Assembly: GCA_027422505.1 (NCBI GenBank)
Contig: JAPQWV010000354.1
Location: 124,001-188,000, forward strand
Direction of reading: 5' to 3'
DNA from: Craterostigma plantagineum
Lineage: Eukaryota > Streptophyta > Magnoliopsida > Lamiales > Linderniaceae
Length of the DNA: 64,000 bases
A model generated the notes under the pieces. That model was not told the origin of the DNA, did not search any database, and worked only from the letters and a program-made list of their open reading frames with translations. The position numbers and the translations under genes are program-made. Of the stretch, positions 20,541 to 33,000 are shown in pieces; position 1 is the first letter of the stretch, and each line of letters begins with the position of its first letter.

Positions 20541-23500
20541 CCTTGATAGGAGACAGCCTAGTAGGTCAAATGGAGAGCACAGAGAACATACAGTTTGGGG
20601 CGCAGGATGAGGTCGACGTCGTGCGGCCCCACAATGACGCTCTCGTAATCACCACGGACGTGGCCGGATACAACGTGTCACGAGTATTTATAGATGGAGG
20701 CAGTTCAGCGGATATAATGTTCTTGGATTGCTTCAAGCAGATGAAGTTAGCAACGGAGCTAAAGCCGGTGACTACTTCTTTGTACGGATTCGAGGGAGCT
20801 GGTATCCAACCCTTGGGCCAAGTCACGCTCCCAGTGGGACTGGGTGAGGACCCCAAACGGGTGGTACGGATGGTTAACTTCGTGGTGGTTGATACGGTTT
20901 CTTCATACAATATCATACTGGGGCGTCCAGCTATTAACGGATTCAGAGCTGTACCTTCGACGTACCACTTGAAGATCAAATTCCCGGTAGGCGATCAGGT
21001 GGGGGAGATCTCGGGAGATCAGACCAGCTCTCGCCGTTGTTACGCCAATGAGGTCAAGGTCGTGAGGGGGGGAAAGGAAAAAGACGGAGTCGAAGTTAGG
21101 CAAGCCAAACGCACGAAACTGGGGGAGGAGGATGTCGAACCTACGAAGCTACAATCCCAGCCCGACGAGGAGTTAATGACAGTAGAGCTCTACCCAGGAA
21201 AGGAGGGTTTTGCTACCCAGATAGGGACGAAGATGGGTAAGGAGACAACGTCGCAGCTGGTCGAATGCCTCAGGCGAAACGCTGATCTCTTCGCCTTCTC
21301 CCGAGCAGACATGACCGGAGTAGATCCCAAGATAGCTATGCACCACCTAAACATATTGCCAGGAAGCCGCCCTGTGAAGCAGAGACTCCGACGATTTGGA
21401 GTTGAGAGAGATCAAGACATCGAGGCTGAGGTTGGGAAGCTAATTAAGGCAGGATACATCTAAGAGGTACAGTTCCCCACCTGGCTAACGTGGTTATGGT
21501 CAAGAAAGGGAATGGCTCCTGGAGAATGTGTGTAGATTTCTGTGACCTTAACAAAGCCTGCCCCAAAGATCACTACCCTCTACCGAGGATAGATCAGCTA
21601 GTGGACTCTACGTCCGGATGCGAGATGTTAAGTATGATGGATGCTTATCAGGGGTACCACCAGATGTCAGCCCGGACGATATAGACAAGGTTTGCTTTGT
21701 CACAGCGGGGGGCACGTACGGTTACATCAGGATGCCCTTTGGGCTTAAAAACGTAGGAGCTACCTACCAACAGATGGTTGATACCGTGTTTAAGAACCAG
21801 CTAGGGCGCAATATGGAGGTGTACGTGTATGACATGTTGGTCAAGTCGACGTGGACCAAAGATCACATTGCCGACCTGGACGAAGCTTTCCGAACCATCC
21901 GGACGTGTGGCATGAAGCTGAACCCCGACAAGTGCACCTTTGGAGTGCAGTCGGGAAAGTTTCTGGGGTATATGGTGACGAAAAGGGGAATAGAAGTCAA
22001 CCCCAACAAAGTAAAAGCCATACTGGAGATGCAGCCACCCCGGAACGTCAAGGAGGTCCAACGCTTAATAGGTAGGCTGGCGGCATTGAGCAGATTCATC
22101 GGCAAGTCCGCGGATAGGAGCCTATCTTTCTTCAAAATACTCCGGAAAGGATGCAGATTTGAGTGGACAGAAGAATGCCAGTCGGCATTCGAAAGGCTAA
22201 GGGATTACTTGCATAACATGCCGTATTGACTAAACCATTGCCTGAGCTGATCTTATACTTTTCCACAGGGGAACGTGCCGTGAGCTCGGTTCTCCTGAAG
22301 GAGGAAGGCGACGCACAAAGACCGGTGTACTTCGTGAGTAAGATGATGAACGGGGCCGAAAGCAGATACTCTGAAATTGAGAAGGCAGCCTTGGCAGTGA
22401 TGGTGTCTGTCCGGAGATTACGCCCCTATTTCCTATCTCACAAAGTACGGGTACGCACCAATTTACCTTTGAAACAGACTTTGAGCAGGCCCGATCTTTC
22501 CGGAAGGATGGTCAAGTGGGCAGTTGAACTGGGTGAATACGATGTTGAGTTCGAAAGGCGACCTGCCATTAAGGGACAGGCCCTGTCGGATTTCCTACTA
22601 GAATCTATCCGTGGAGAGGTGTCACCGACCTGGAAGGCCTATGTCGATGGCTCGTCAACATCGACAGGAGCAGGGGCAGGAATCTTGATCATCACGCCGG
22701 AGGGGGATGAACTGCAGTTCGCAGTAACCTTTGACTTCTAGGCATCCAATAACGAAACTGAGTACGAAGCCCTGGTGAAAGGGATGGAGATCCTTAGCAA
22801 CCTAGGAGCTACGGGGGTAATCATATACTCGGACTCCAAACTAGTGGCCCAGCAGGTCCATGGGAACTACGAAGCTAAGAACGAAAAGATGGTGAAGTAT
22901 GCCGAACGAGTGGGGAGGCTGAAGGCCTCCTTCGATAGTTTCGAATACGACAGATTCCCCGAGAAGAGAGTGATCAGAGCAGGATACTACTGGCCAACCT
23001 TGTTGAGAGATGCTAAGGAATTGGTCAGACGGTGCGAAAGTTGCCAAAAGCTTGGTCCAAAGATCCACGTGCCAGCGGAGGAGCTGGGAGTGATGCATTC
23101 TCCATGCCCGTTTGACAAGTGGGGGATAGATATCGTGGGACCGATGCCCGTCGCCAAGGCCCAGAAGAAGTTCGTTATAGTAGCTGTTGATTATTTCAGC
23201 AAATGGGTTGAGGCTAAGGCAGTATAAAAAATCGACGAAACTAACGTAATAGACTTCTTGTGGCATCACATCTGTTGCAGGTTTGGAGCTCCCCGGATTC
23301 TCGTCTCTAACAATGGCATGCAATTTTGCGGGGCCAAGGTCCGTGAGTTCTGCACGGGAATGAAGATACAGCGTCTCCGTGGGACACCCCAAGCTAATGG
23401 GCAGGTGGAGGTCACCAATCGTACTATCCTTCGTGGAACAAAGGCCAGATTGGAGCAAGAGGGTGGCAGATGGTTGGAATCTCTGGACCCCGTGCTATGG

Positions 23501-23956
23501 GCATATCGCGTCACTCTGCGAGAAGCCACGGAGGAAATGCCTTTCTAGTTAGTATATGGATCGGCCGCTCTGATACCTGTTGAGATAGGGATGGAGACGC
23601 ACAGAGTCATCCACTACGAAGAAGAGAAGAACGCTCGGCTCAGAAGAGAGGATCTGGATCTGATAGGGGAAATCAGGGAGCTGGCCTTGATAAGGATGGA
23701 AAGGTACAAAAGTCGAGTAAAAGCAGCTTATGATCGAAAGGTAAAGCCCCGACGATTCCAGGTGGGGGATTTAGTCTTAAGAAGGGCAGATGTACTCAAA
23801 CCACTGAGGAAAATCGATTCGACATGGGAGGGTCCCTACAAGGTGGCCCGCATTTTGGGAGGTGGTGCATATGAGTTAGAGGACGAAAATGGGCGTGGAG
23901 TGCCACGTCCCTGGAATATCACAAAGCTTAAGAGTATTATGCTTAGTGAGGTTTGA
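20541..23956 (+). pseudogene. Element A pol: protease, RT, RNase H, archaeal-type RNase H, integrase, broken
   Basis: Protease region FIDGGSSADIMFLDCF (about 20690-20740). RT spans about 21300-22229, with MCVDFCDLNKACPKDHYPLP and an altered active site YVYD in place of YVDD. The Ty3-type RNase H follows (VYFVSKMMNGAESRYSEIEK), then a second, archaeal-type RNase H (AYVDGSSTSTGAGAG, about 22640), the dual RNase H arrangement characteristic of Tat. The integrase keeps CESCQKLG, WGIDIVGPMP and TPQANGQVEVTNRT, but the central Asp is replaced (VSNNGMQF). About 345 bp covering the end of RNase H and the integrase zinc-binding start is missing at about 22962 compared with B. At least five stops or frameshifts. 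Confidence 0.88.
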
Positions 23957-24114
23957 AAGGATGTATATAAATCATACAAGGAGGTGTACTCTTTTTCCTT
24001 CGCCAAGGTTTTATCCCAAAGGGGTTTTACTTGGCAAGGATTTAGCGAGACACCATCCTCTGAATGAAACTACTTTTCGGAAATCTGTGTCCCAATGGTA
24101 CCCTTCCCCCCAAA
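23957..24114 (+). other. Conserved post-pol spacer of element A
   Basis: The stretch with TTCCTTCGCCAAGGTTTTAT and GGCAAGGATTTAGCGAG is also present after pol in element B (about 29160-29245, minus strand). It has no coding potential but is conserved between the two elements, suggesting an RNA-level role such as 3' end formation (inference). Confidence 0.4.
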
Positions 24115-24400
24115 TGGCCCAGATGCGGCCGCGCAGATGCGCAATTAATAGCCCAGATGTGGCTGGCCCATACGTGGCCGCGCAGATGCGCACTTATTTA
24201 GCCCAGACGTGGCTGGCTCAGGCACGGCCACGCAGATGCGCACTTATTTAGCCCAGACGTGGCTGGCCCAGACGCGGCCGCACAGATGCGCACTTATTTA
24301 GCCCAGACGTGGCCGCGCAGATGCGCACTTATTTAGCCCAGATGTGACTGGCCCAGACGCGGCCGCGCATATGCGCACTTATAAGCCCAAATGCGGCTAT
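24115..24400. repeat. Element A tandem array, about 45-50-bp unit shared with N
   Basis: About six copies of GCGCACTTATTTAGCCCAGA, CGTGGCTGGCCCAGACGC, GGCCGCGCAGAT. It is the reverse complement of array 2 in element N. Confidence 0.8.
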
Positions 24401-24589
24401 GCAGGTGGTTCCCGTACAGATGTATTCCGCCTCTAGGTCACCTTAGACAACCGCTCAGTAGGCCCGGACGGGGCTACCACTGGTGAACCTCGCCGATCCC
24501 CAGGTCAGCCAGCGATAACCTCGCAAAAGGGGAGAGGTCTGCTGATACCCAACAGACTTGATGGAAAAATGAAAACGAGTAACAAACTC

Positions 24590-24790
24590 GAGACACTATT
24601 GAGATTCCCCAGGTACGCCTTTTTGTCAGTTAAATAATCTCTTGAAGAGGAGCTCCGATTTGAGCACGGCCAGATGGCACAACGATGGGAGAAAGTGAGG
24701 CTGGTGAAGTAAAAAAGAAGCGTTCTTGGTGTACTTCGAATATACTGACGAACCTCAGCACTATTCGAAGTAGGGGGAGTGGAGAGTGGT
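24590..24790 (+). repeat. Element A internal hairpin and G-rich tract module
   Basis: 24733-24771 folds as ACTTCGAATA ... TATTCGAAGT, a perfect 10-bp stem with a 19-base loop, followed at once by AGTAGGGGGAGTGGA. The same hairpin plus purine-tract layout borders the 3' LTR at 48542-48592. The sequence 24590-24690 matches the module repeated in N. Confidence 0.65.
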
Positions 24791-25118
24791 AGTAGTGTAG
24801 GCCCAATCACCGACAGCAAAAGGGGCTCAAAATATCTACATTCATATGCGATTAAGTCGGAAAACAGACAGCAAAAAAGAAAACACGCTACAACATCACG
24901 CATATTGAATGATGAAGGAAAAAGGACCACTAGGAAAGCGTCATAGAAGCCCTCAGAAAAACAACATGTAGGGCTCGGGAAAAAGAAACAGCAACAAGTG
25001 TCCAAAAGAGAAAAATAACAAAAGAAGTCCGCAAAAGGGAAAAACAACATTAATTGTTCAAAAACAGGAAATAGACTAGCAAGCTAAGAGGGTGGAGCGC
25101 TGGAGTAGCAGATAGCTC
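24791..25118. other. Element A spacer between hairpin module and antisense gene end
   Basis: A-rich sequence with AAAAGAAAA runs. It is probably the 3' untranslated region of the antisense gene that ends at 25119. No other feature is seen. Confidence 0.35.
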
Positions 25119-25729
25119 CTACTGCTCTAACTCGGAGAGTTGAACCAGGAGGACCTCAGGTGAGACCTCCAACAGAGTAGGAGAGCAGTGGGGCACCCCG
25201 ACAGACCAGAAGTTCGGATTTGGGGCGGCCTCTGGATCCCCCTTAAATGTCGGAGGGGCGCTCATAGATTCCATCAGCGCATCCAGCGTAGAGGTGGACT
25301 CACGTCCAGCAGCGAAACCTCCCAAGAAGTAATGCTGCATAAAGGGCGCGAAGTCCACCAGAGAAATGGTGTCATGCAGATAGCCCTCGTGCCAACTCTG
25401 GCTCAGCTGGGCCAGGAACTTCATACCGAGAAGAGAGCCCATGAGATGCTTCTGACAGAGCTGGACACCTTCCAGCTTCCCCGCGGAATGACTACCCTCG
25501 ACCTTAGCGGCGAAAGCTTGCTCCAGCTCAACCTTCAGGGTTTTCTCCCTTTCAGCCAACAGTTCCTTAGCCCTTAGTTCAATCTGGGCTTATTGTGCAT
25601 CTATGAGCTGGTGCAGACGGGTCGTGAGCTCGATCTCTTTAGCAGCAAGGGCAGCTGCACTCTCCATCTCCAGCTGACGTGATTTCTCCAAAGCTAAGTC
25701 CCTCACACGAGACTCGCGCTCATTCTTTT
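25119..25729 (-). pseudogene. Element A antisense ORF (aORF), C-terminal coiled-coil part
   Basis: Minus-strand frame continuing from 35683 once element B and one TSD copy are removed. It reads NERESRVRDLALEKSRQLE, then AAALAAKEIELTTRLHQLID and a single in-frame stop, then AKELLAEREKTLKVELEQAF and a tail ending LLVQLSELEQ. Heptad-like leucines and a high Lys/Glu/Gln content indicate a coiled coil. Tat elements are known to carry such additional ORFs between pol and the 3' LTR, often antisense; their function is unknown. Confidence 0.75.
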
Positions 25730-26395
25730 TGATGCGGGTATGACCCCGATCAACAAGATTTAGGCCCGGGAAAGATGGTTGACGAGTGAAACGGGCTAGG
25801 TCTAACATTTTTGCGTGTGTTAGGATATGTGTTTCAGTGTTAGAAAAAGAAAAGAACGAGATAGACACCGATTTTACGTGGTTCGGACAGATGTCCTACG
25901 TCCACGGGCCGCCAGGAACAGTTTCCACTATTCACGGTTGAGAAATACACCCTCAAACTCACGCCAATCGTTACAGTGCATCAATGGTGTAAAACAGATG
26001 AAGAAGACGACCCCAGAGGAAAATATCTAAGTGTTTAAGTGTATTGTGTTGAGTCCTGTTGGCATTTGCCTTCTCTCTCCCATATATCCGTTCTGTTCCC
26101 CTGTTGCCAGCTGGACGTCCTTTTAGGGACCACTTGTCGCAGGTGTACCGTGTCAGACTGGCACTCCCCCTTTCCTGGTCTCAATGTTAGCCAATCATCG
26201 CTCCCCACGTGTCCCTTGGTCGGCTATACCTTATATTTCCCGCTCAAACTCTTCTATCAGACGCGCCCTTCGTATTTCTTTCGTACAAGGCTTTTGGTCC
26301 CAGATAACCCCGAAACCTGGTCCTTTCCCGAGAACAGTACTACTTGTCAGATATCCGAGTTAGGAGGAATGCTGATCCGCCAGTTACCCCTATCA
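25730..26395 (-). repeat. Element B 3' LTR
   Basis: Starts TGATGCGGGTATGACC and ends TTACCCCTATCA. Shares its termini with A and N, but the middle is a distinct subfamily. Confidence 0.9.
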
Positions 26396-26446
26396 TCCAG
26401 TCCCCCTACTCTGAGTTGTAATGCGGTAAGCATTGCAGCTCTGAGT
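26396..26446 (-). promoter_or_regulatory. Element B polypurine tract with adjoining hairpin
   Basis: Minus-strand AGAGTAGGGGGACTGGA at the LTR border. 26408-26446 forms a 17-pair stem with three mismatches around a short loop. Confidence 0.75.
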
Positions 26447-26867
26447 ATTACTAGGAAAGCATTCCTCCTTTACTATGCCTTCGGACCTTCCCAGTTGGCC
26501 TGCACTACCTTTAATTGGATGGGACAGCTCGCGCACCTTTTTCAGAGAATTGACGTCTCCCTGAAGGGACACGTGTCCCAAAAATCATCTTCTCTCTCTC
26601 ACTTACTCATTTTGAAATTTTCGAGGCCTTTACTTAATCATTTTTCCCCCGTTTTCTCCAAAAAATTCTTCTATACTTAGCGATTTTTTCCCTTCTTCAT
26701 CTTTAGGGTTCTCTTTGACATTTTCGCCCAAAATCAATCAGTGCTCAAGATCATCCCTCCTTGCGTCGCTTCATCAGGTAATTCCTCGATATCTCTCTTC
26801 CTTTCTCGTACACTCGTCGATTTTTATCTTAGTTCCTTTCCCATTTAATATTTGCGGGGCGAAGTCA

Positions 26868-28640
26868 TGTCGGGTAGCATTCCTGAAGACACGCAGCCGC
26901 CGTCGCTAGGCCTTTCAGCCTCTTCCGTTGCCGGGCGGCGTAGCTTCGAAAGGGCCTCGACAGGGGGTTTCGTCGCAGGGTGCGACGTCCTCCAAACCAC
27001 TCACAACTCCTTCTCAGCCCCCTGCTGGTACATCCTCCGGCGCGCCGCCATCGCCACGGGTGGTTCCCGGTTCGTCCCCTGCTCATCGAACGCATTCTCA
27101 AGGGACCGCTGTCTCTGATCGTGGGGTAGACGATTTGAAGGTGTTCGGTCATTCAAGGTCCTCTTTTCGTAGGTTAGAAAAAATAGCCCCCGAAGGTTTT
27201 CATTCTAGTAGCTTCTGTGTGTCGCTCCCCATTCATAGTCAACGTGCTAATTTTCCTCCTTCACCGGCTCTTGCTTTTTGGGAAAATCAAATAAAGGCTG
27301 GCTTGCGTTTCCCCGTTCATCCCTTCCTGGCTTCCGTATCTACTGCCTATCGAGTGCCCTTAAACCAATTTAGCCCTTCCTCCATTCGCCAGTTGATAGC
27401 TTTCTACATTCTGGTCACTGCTGCAGTTGGGAAACCCTCCGTTAATCTCGTCCTTTCTCAGTTCCAACTGAAGCCTACTCTCCCTTTTTTCTACTTATGT
27501 GCGAACCCCCGTGGCTCTGTTCATTTTTTTGATAAGGGTTCGCACGGTATAGATAAGGAATGGCATCCTTTTTATTTCTTTGTGGCACCGACTGGGGGTG
27601 AGTGGGACTTTCCCCATCATCGTTGGGTCGGCAGATTACCCCAACGTCTTGCAGGCATCGAACCTGAGTATTCTGAACAGAACGAAGCTGCTAGCGGCCT
27701 CCTTAATGCCTTAGCTCTGAAGCAAAAATTTAACATGGTGGAGATAGTAACCCACCCTGGCCTGCTTCATCACTTTGGTCTTTCCCCTCACCCTGTCACC
27801 TTCGACCCTGAGGGTAAGCAGGTTTCCTGCTTCCTGACCTATTTTTCTCTTTCTTTCTTATACTTCCTTTCTGACTCTCGATTTTTGGCAGGTATGTCAT
27901 TTTCCTGGAAAGATGCTTTCAAGACTTTGTCCGTTAAGAATGAGGATTCCTCCGTCCCTGTCGAGGCCCAGCCCTCCGAACCTGCCGGCTCAGAGCCTCG
28001 TGGAACGTCCCCAGTTAAGCCTTCATCCTCCCAGCCAGACTCCTCAGAGGACATTGAGATGGACGTAGATGTGATGATACTAGATCCTGCGGAGAACGTA
28101 GCTGAGAAGGATACCTCCCCAGCCACCTCCCTACCAACTAGGAAGAAGAAGAAAAAGAAGAGCCTCACATCGAAGGGCAAGAGGCCACGTGTAGAGACAG
28201 CCTCTTCTTCCCCTAATCCCTTCGAGTTCACACCCTTTGCTTACACAAGAAGTGAATGGAGTGTCGATCGTCGTGCCGACGGGAGGACGATACTAGAGCT
28301 GCCCAACAACCATGACTTGATTGAGCCGGATGAGAAGGTGAAGTTCCTTCGTGCTCTTGTGCCACCTGAGCAGCAGCGAATGATTCATGACAAGGCTGAC
28401 TCCCAGGTTGTTGAGCTCGCTTCTTATCTCTGGCCCCAGGTGATCTCTATTTCTGACTCCGTTTCTATTTATGGCGTATGTCCTTCTATTGACTCGTATA
28501 TGGTTGTGTTAGCTGTCATTTATGCTGCCTCGCCTTCTTTTGGCAACTTCCGAACGAGGCTTGGGGCCTCGCGGTTCTGCACCTATCGACGGTTATGTGT
28601 TCGAGACCCTGAAAAAGCGAAACTTGGGCGGCTTTTTCGA
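26868..28640 (+). CDS. Element B antisense ORF (aORF), spliced, Transposase_28-like N-terminal domain
   Basis: Lies on the + strand, antisense to B. The start ATGTCGGGTAGCATTCC at 26868 aligns with the start of A's copy. A one-base frame change near 26928 leads to the long frame running on to 28664. The conserved domain holds AGLRFPVHPFLASVSTAYRV, PLNQFSPSSIRQLIAFYIL, FFYLCANPRG, KEWHPFYFF and WDFPHHRWV. This matches the pattern of the plant 'putative gypsy type transposon' family (recognised from memory). An intron with GTAAGCAG at 27813 and TTGGCAG ending about 27891 splits DPEG from GMSFSWKDAF. A second GT at about 28440 lies after SYLWPQ. Both positions match element A. The middle has a basic KKKKKK cluster and acidic stretches, so a nuclear protein is possible (inference). 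The coiled-coil tail seen in A is lost and replaced by the tandem array. A leader intron near 26778 (CATCAG|GTAATT) is likely. Confidence 0.7.
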
Positions 28641-29105
28641 GAGAGATGCCAGCAGGTGTCCTAGTCCGGAGTAATCCGAAACCTGGGCGGCTTTTTCGAG
28701 AGAGATGCCAACAGGCGTCCTAGTCCGGAGTAATCCGAAACCTGGGCATTTTTATTCAGCGCGGCAACATGTGTCCTAGTCCGGAGTAATCCGAAACCTG
28801 GGCATTTTTATTCAAGCACGCCAACAGGTGTCCTAGTCCGGAGTAATCCGAAACCTGGGCGGCTTTTTCGCGATAGGTGCCAACAGGTGTCCTAGTCCGG
28901 AGTAATCCGAAACCTGGGCATTTTTATTCAGCGCGTCAGCAGGTGTCCTAGTCCGGAGTAATTCGAAACCTGGGCGACTTTTTCGCGAGGGTGCCAACAG
29001 GTATCCTAGTCCGGAGTAATCCGAAACCTGGGCATTTGTATTCAGCGCGCCACCAGGTGTCCTAGTCCGGAGTAATCTGAAACCTGGGCGACTTTTTGTG
29101 AATGC
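28618..29105. repeat. Element B tandem array, eight copies of about 57 bp
   Basis: Eight copies of CCTAGTCCGGAGTAATCCGA followed by AACCTGGGC. After that come two alternating spacers, GGCTTTTTCG...GCCAACAG and ATTTTTATTCAGCGCG. The alternation is clear in the later copies, so the higher-order unit may be a dimer. The first spacer overlaps the last aORF codons, so the array seems to have grown from the end of that gene. Confidence 0.85.
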
Positions 29106-29273
29106 TGGGGGTGAGGTGCTGATAACAGATTTCCAATCGAGAAAAAGTTTCTTTCATTCAAAGGATGATGCCTCGTTAAAACCTTGCCAAGGAAAACCCC
29201 CTTGGGATAAAACCTTGGCGAAGGAAAAAGAGTACATCTCCCCGTTTGATTTATGTACAGCTTTCCAATCACA

Positions 29274-32200
29274 CTAAGCATAATACTTCTTTAACTTCGA
29301 GATGTTCCAGGGGCGCGGCACTCCTCGTCCATCTCCATCCTTCAGCTCATAAGCACCTCCTCCCAGGACACGGGCCACCTCGTAGGGGCCCTCCCATGTC
29401 GAGTCCATTTTCCGCAACGACTTCAGCACATCGGCTCTTCAAGACTAGATCTCCCACCTGGAATTGCCTGGGCTTTATCCGACGATCATAGGTCGCCTTC
29501 ACTCGACTTTTGTATCTTTCCATCCTGATCAAGGCCATCTCCCTGACTTCCCCTATCATATCCAGATCCTCCCTCCTGAGCTGCGCGTTCTGCTCCTCCT
29601 CATAATGGATGACCCTATGCGTTTCCATTCCTACTTCGGCAGGTATCAGCGCTGTCGATCCGTAGACTAGCTGGAAAGGTGTTTCTTCCGTGGCCTCTCG
29701 GGGAGTGATGCGATATGCCCAGAGCACAGGGTCCAGTGACTCCAACCATCTACCACCTTCTTGTTCCAATCTCGCTTTTATTCCCCGTAGAATGGTGCGG
29801 TTGGTAACCTCCACCTGGCCATTGGCTTGAGGGTGTCCCACGAAGACAAATCTCTGTTGTACCTTCATCCCTTCACAGAACTCGCGGACCTTGGCTCCGC
29901 AGAATTGTGTGCCATTGTCGGAGACCAAGATCCGGGGAGCTCCAAACCTGCAACAAATGTGGTGCCATAAAAAATCTATCACATTAGTCTCGTCAATTTT
30001 GGATACCGCTTTGGCTTCCACCCATTTGCTGAAGTAATCGACTGCCACTATGATGAACTTCTTCTGAGCCTTGGCTAGGGGCATGGGCCCGACTATATCT
30101 ATTCCCCATTTATCAAACGGGCAAGGGGAATGCATGACTCCCAGCTTTTCTGCAGGCACGTGAATCTTCGGACCATGTTTCTGGCAGCTCTCGCATCGCC
30201 TGACCAGTTCCTTAGCGTCCCTCAGCAGTGTTGGCCAGAAGTATCCCGCTCGAATTACTCTCCGCGCTACAGCTTTGTACCCAGCATGATCTCCGGCGCA
30301 TCCCTCGTGGATTTCCTCTAACACCAACTTCCCCTCTTTTTTGGATAGGCAACGAGCGTAGGGGTGGACGAAAGCTCTCTTGTATAGCTTATCCCCGATG
30401 ATACAGAACTTCTGTCGGACTTTCCTAGCATCCTTGTGTCCTGGATTGCGCAAGACCTCTAGTATAGGAGCTCTCCAATCTTCTTCCTCCTCTATGCATC
30501 CCACCTGCTCCTTTGGATCCCTCTTGCTGGCCGTCAGCATCGTAACCTTCCTGGTACCTTCCGGACCGCCGCACTGGCCAGCCTAGCCAGGGAATCCGCC
30601 CGACTGTTTTCCTCTCGCGGGATCTGCCTTATTTCGAAGCTGTCGAAGGTTGCCTTCAAGTTTTCCACATGTTCAGCGTATTTCACCATTTTTTCATTCG
30701 TAGCTTCATAATTCCCCTGAACTTGTTGAGCTACCAGCTGAGAGTCTGAATGTACGACTACCCCCGTAGCACCTAAGCTACCGAGGATTTCCATTGCTTT
30801 CACCAGAGCCTCATATTCAGCCTCGTTATTGGACGCCAAAAAATCAAAGGTTATAGCAAACTGCAGTTCATCCCCCTCTGGCGTGATAACGAGAACCCCA
30901 GCTCCAGCTCCGGTTGACGTCGAAGAACCATCGACGTAAGCCCTCCAGATTGGCGACAGAAAATCTGACAGGGCTTGTCCCTTAATAGCGGGTCGTCTTT
31001 CAAATTCCACATCATACTCGCCCAACTCCACTGTCCATTTGACCATCCTTCCGGAAAGGTCTGGCCTGCTCAATGTCTCCTTCAAGGGTAGATTAGTGCG
31101 TACCCGTACTTTGTGGGATATAAAGTAAGGGCGTAACCTCCGGACCGATACCATCACTGCAAGGGCTGCTTTCTTAATCTCGGAGTACCTGCTTTCGGCT
31201 CCCTACATTGTCTTACTCACAAAGTAGACTGGTTTCTGGGCATCACCTTCCTCTTTCAGGAGGACCGAACGTACGGCGTACTCCCCTGTAGAAAAGTACA
31301 AAATTAGTTCGTCGCCAGGCAATGGCTTGGTTAGTAATGGCATGTCATGCACGGCATTCGCTCGTCCACTCGAACTGGCACCCCTTTCGGAGTATCTTGA
31401 AGAATGGTATGCTCTTATCAGCGGCTGGGCGATAAATCTGCTCAGGGCTGCTAATCTGCCTGTTAAGCGCTGAACTTCCTTGACGTTCCGGGCCGTTGCA
31501 TTTCCAAAATTGCTTTCACCTTGTTGGGGTTTACCTCTATCCCCCTCTTTGTCAGCATATAGCCTAGGAACTTGCCTGATTGCACCCCAGAGGTACACTT
31601 CTCGGGATTTAGTTTCATTCCACTCCTCCGAATAGTCTGGAAAGCTTCCTCCAGGTCGGAGACGTGGTCCTTGGCCCATGTTGACTTAACTAGCATGTCA
31701 TCAACATACACCTCCATATTGCGCCCCAGCTGATTCTTGAAGACAGTGTCGACCATCCGCTGGTAAGTAGCTCCCGCATTCCTGAGTCCAAAGGGCATCC
31801 TGACATACCCATATGTGCCGCCCGCTGTGACGAAGCAGACCTTATCCACGTCGTCCGGGTTGAGTTTGATCTGACGGTATCCCTGGTAGACGTCCATCAT
31901 ACTTAGCATCTCACAGCCAGATGTGGAGTCAACTAACTGATCTATTCTGGCAGTGGGTAATGATCCTTGGGACAAGCCTTATTGAGATCTCGGAAGTCTA
32001 CACACATCCTCCAGGAACCGTTTCCCTTTTTTACCATGACTACATTAGCTAACCAGGAGGAGAACTGCACCTCTTTAATATGTCCGGCCTTGAGGAGTTT
32101 CTCAACTTCAACTTTGATCCCGTGATCTCTTTCAGCTCCGAATTGTCGTAACCTCTGCTTCACCGACTGGCTTCCCGGGATTATGTTCAAGTGGTGCATG

Positions 32201-33000
32201 GCTATGTTCGGATCTACTCCCGTCATATCTGCTGGCGAGAAGGCGAAAAGATCGGCATTCCGCTTCAAGCATTCAACTAACTGTGACAATGTCTTCTCAT
32301 CCATCTTGGCCCCCACCTGAGTAGTAAGACCTCTCCTGCCTGGATAAAGCTCTACTGACATCAATTCTTCATTAGGTTGAGGTTGCAGCCGCGTAGGTTC
32401 CCCTTCTTCTTCGCCTAGTTTAGTACGCTTCGTTTGCTTAACTTCGCCCCCACTTTTCTCTTTGCTTCCCGTCACAACCTTAACTTCGTTAGCATAACAG
32501 CGACGTGAGCTCGCCTGGTCTCCCACAACCTCTCCCACCTGGTCACCTACGGGAAATTTGATCTTCAAGTGATACGTTGAAGGCACTGCCCTGAATCCAT
32601 TTATAGATGGCCGCCCCAATATGATGTTGTAAGAAGAAACTACATCGACCACTAAAAAGTTGACCATCCGTACCACTCTATTAGGGTCCTCACCTAGCCC
32701 TACTAGGAGTGTGACCTGCCCTAGGGGCTGGATGCCAGCTCCGCCAAACCCGTATAAAGAAGTAGTCACCGGCCTCAGTTCCGTCCCTAACTTCATCTGC
32801 TTGAAACACTCCAAGAATAGGATATCCGCTGAGCTTCCCCCATCTATAAACACCCGCGAGACATTGTATCCTGCCACATCCGTAGTTATCACCAGAGCAT
32901 CGTTATGAGGTCGCATAACATCGACTTCATCCTGAGCTCCGAACTGGATGTTCCCGATAGTTTCCATCTGACCTACCAAGCTACCCCCTGTCTGAGCACT
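29274..33000 (-). pseudogene. Element B pol: protease, RT, dual RNase H, integrase; catalytic residues kept, frame interrupted
   Basis: Protease FIDGGSSADILFLECF. RT has MCVDFRDLNKACPKDHYPLP and an intact YVDD. The Ty3-type RNase H has a stop where A has Asn (VSKTM, stop, GAESRYSEI, at about 31203). The archaeal-type RNase H begins AYVDGSSTSTGAGAG. Integrase: HHCC zinc motif (HEGCAGDHAGYKA...CESCQKHG), catalytic D in WGIDIVG, D in VSDNGTQF and E in NGQVEVTNRT all present. Frame changes occur near 31955, 31480, 30540 and 29400. It ends WNISKLKKYYA at 29274. The gag/pol boundary is approximate. Confidence 0.88.

Noticed and set aside
28657..29090. CRISPR-like regular repeat
   Set aside because: Eight 57-bp units in a plant retrotransposon, with repeated rather than unique spacers; a tandem array, not a CRISPR.
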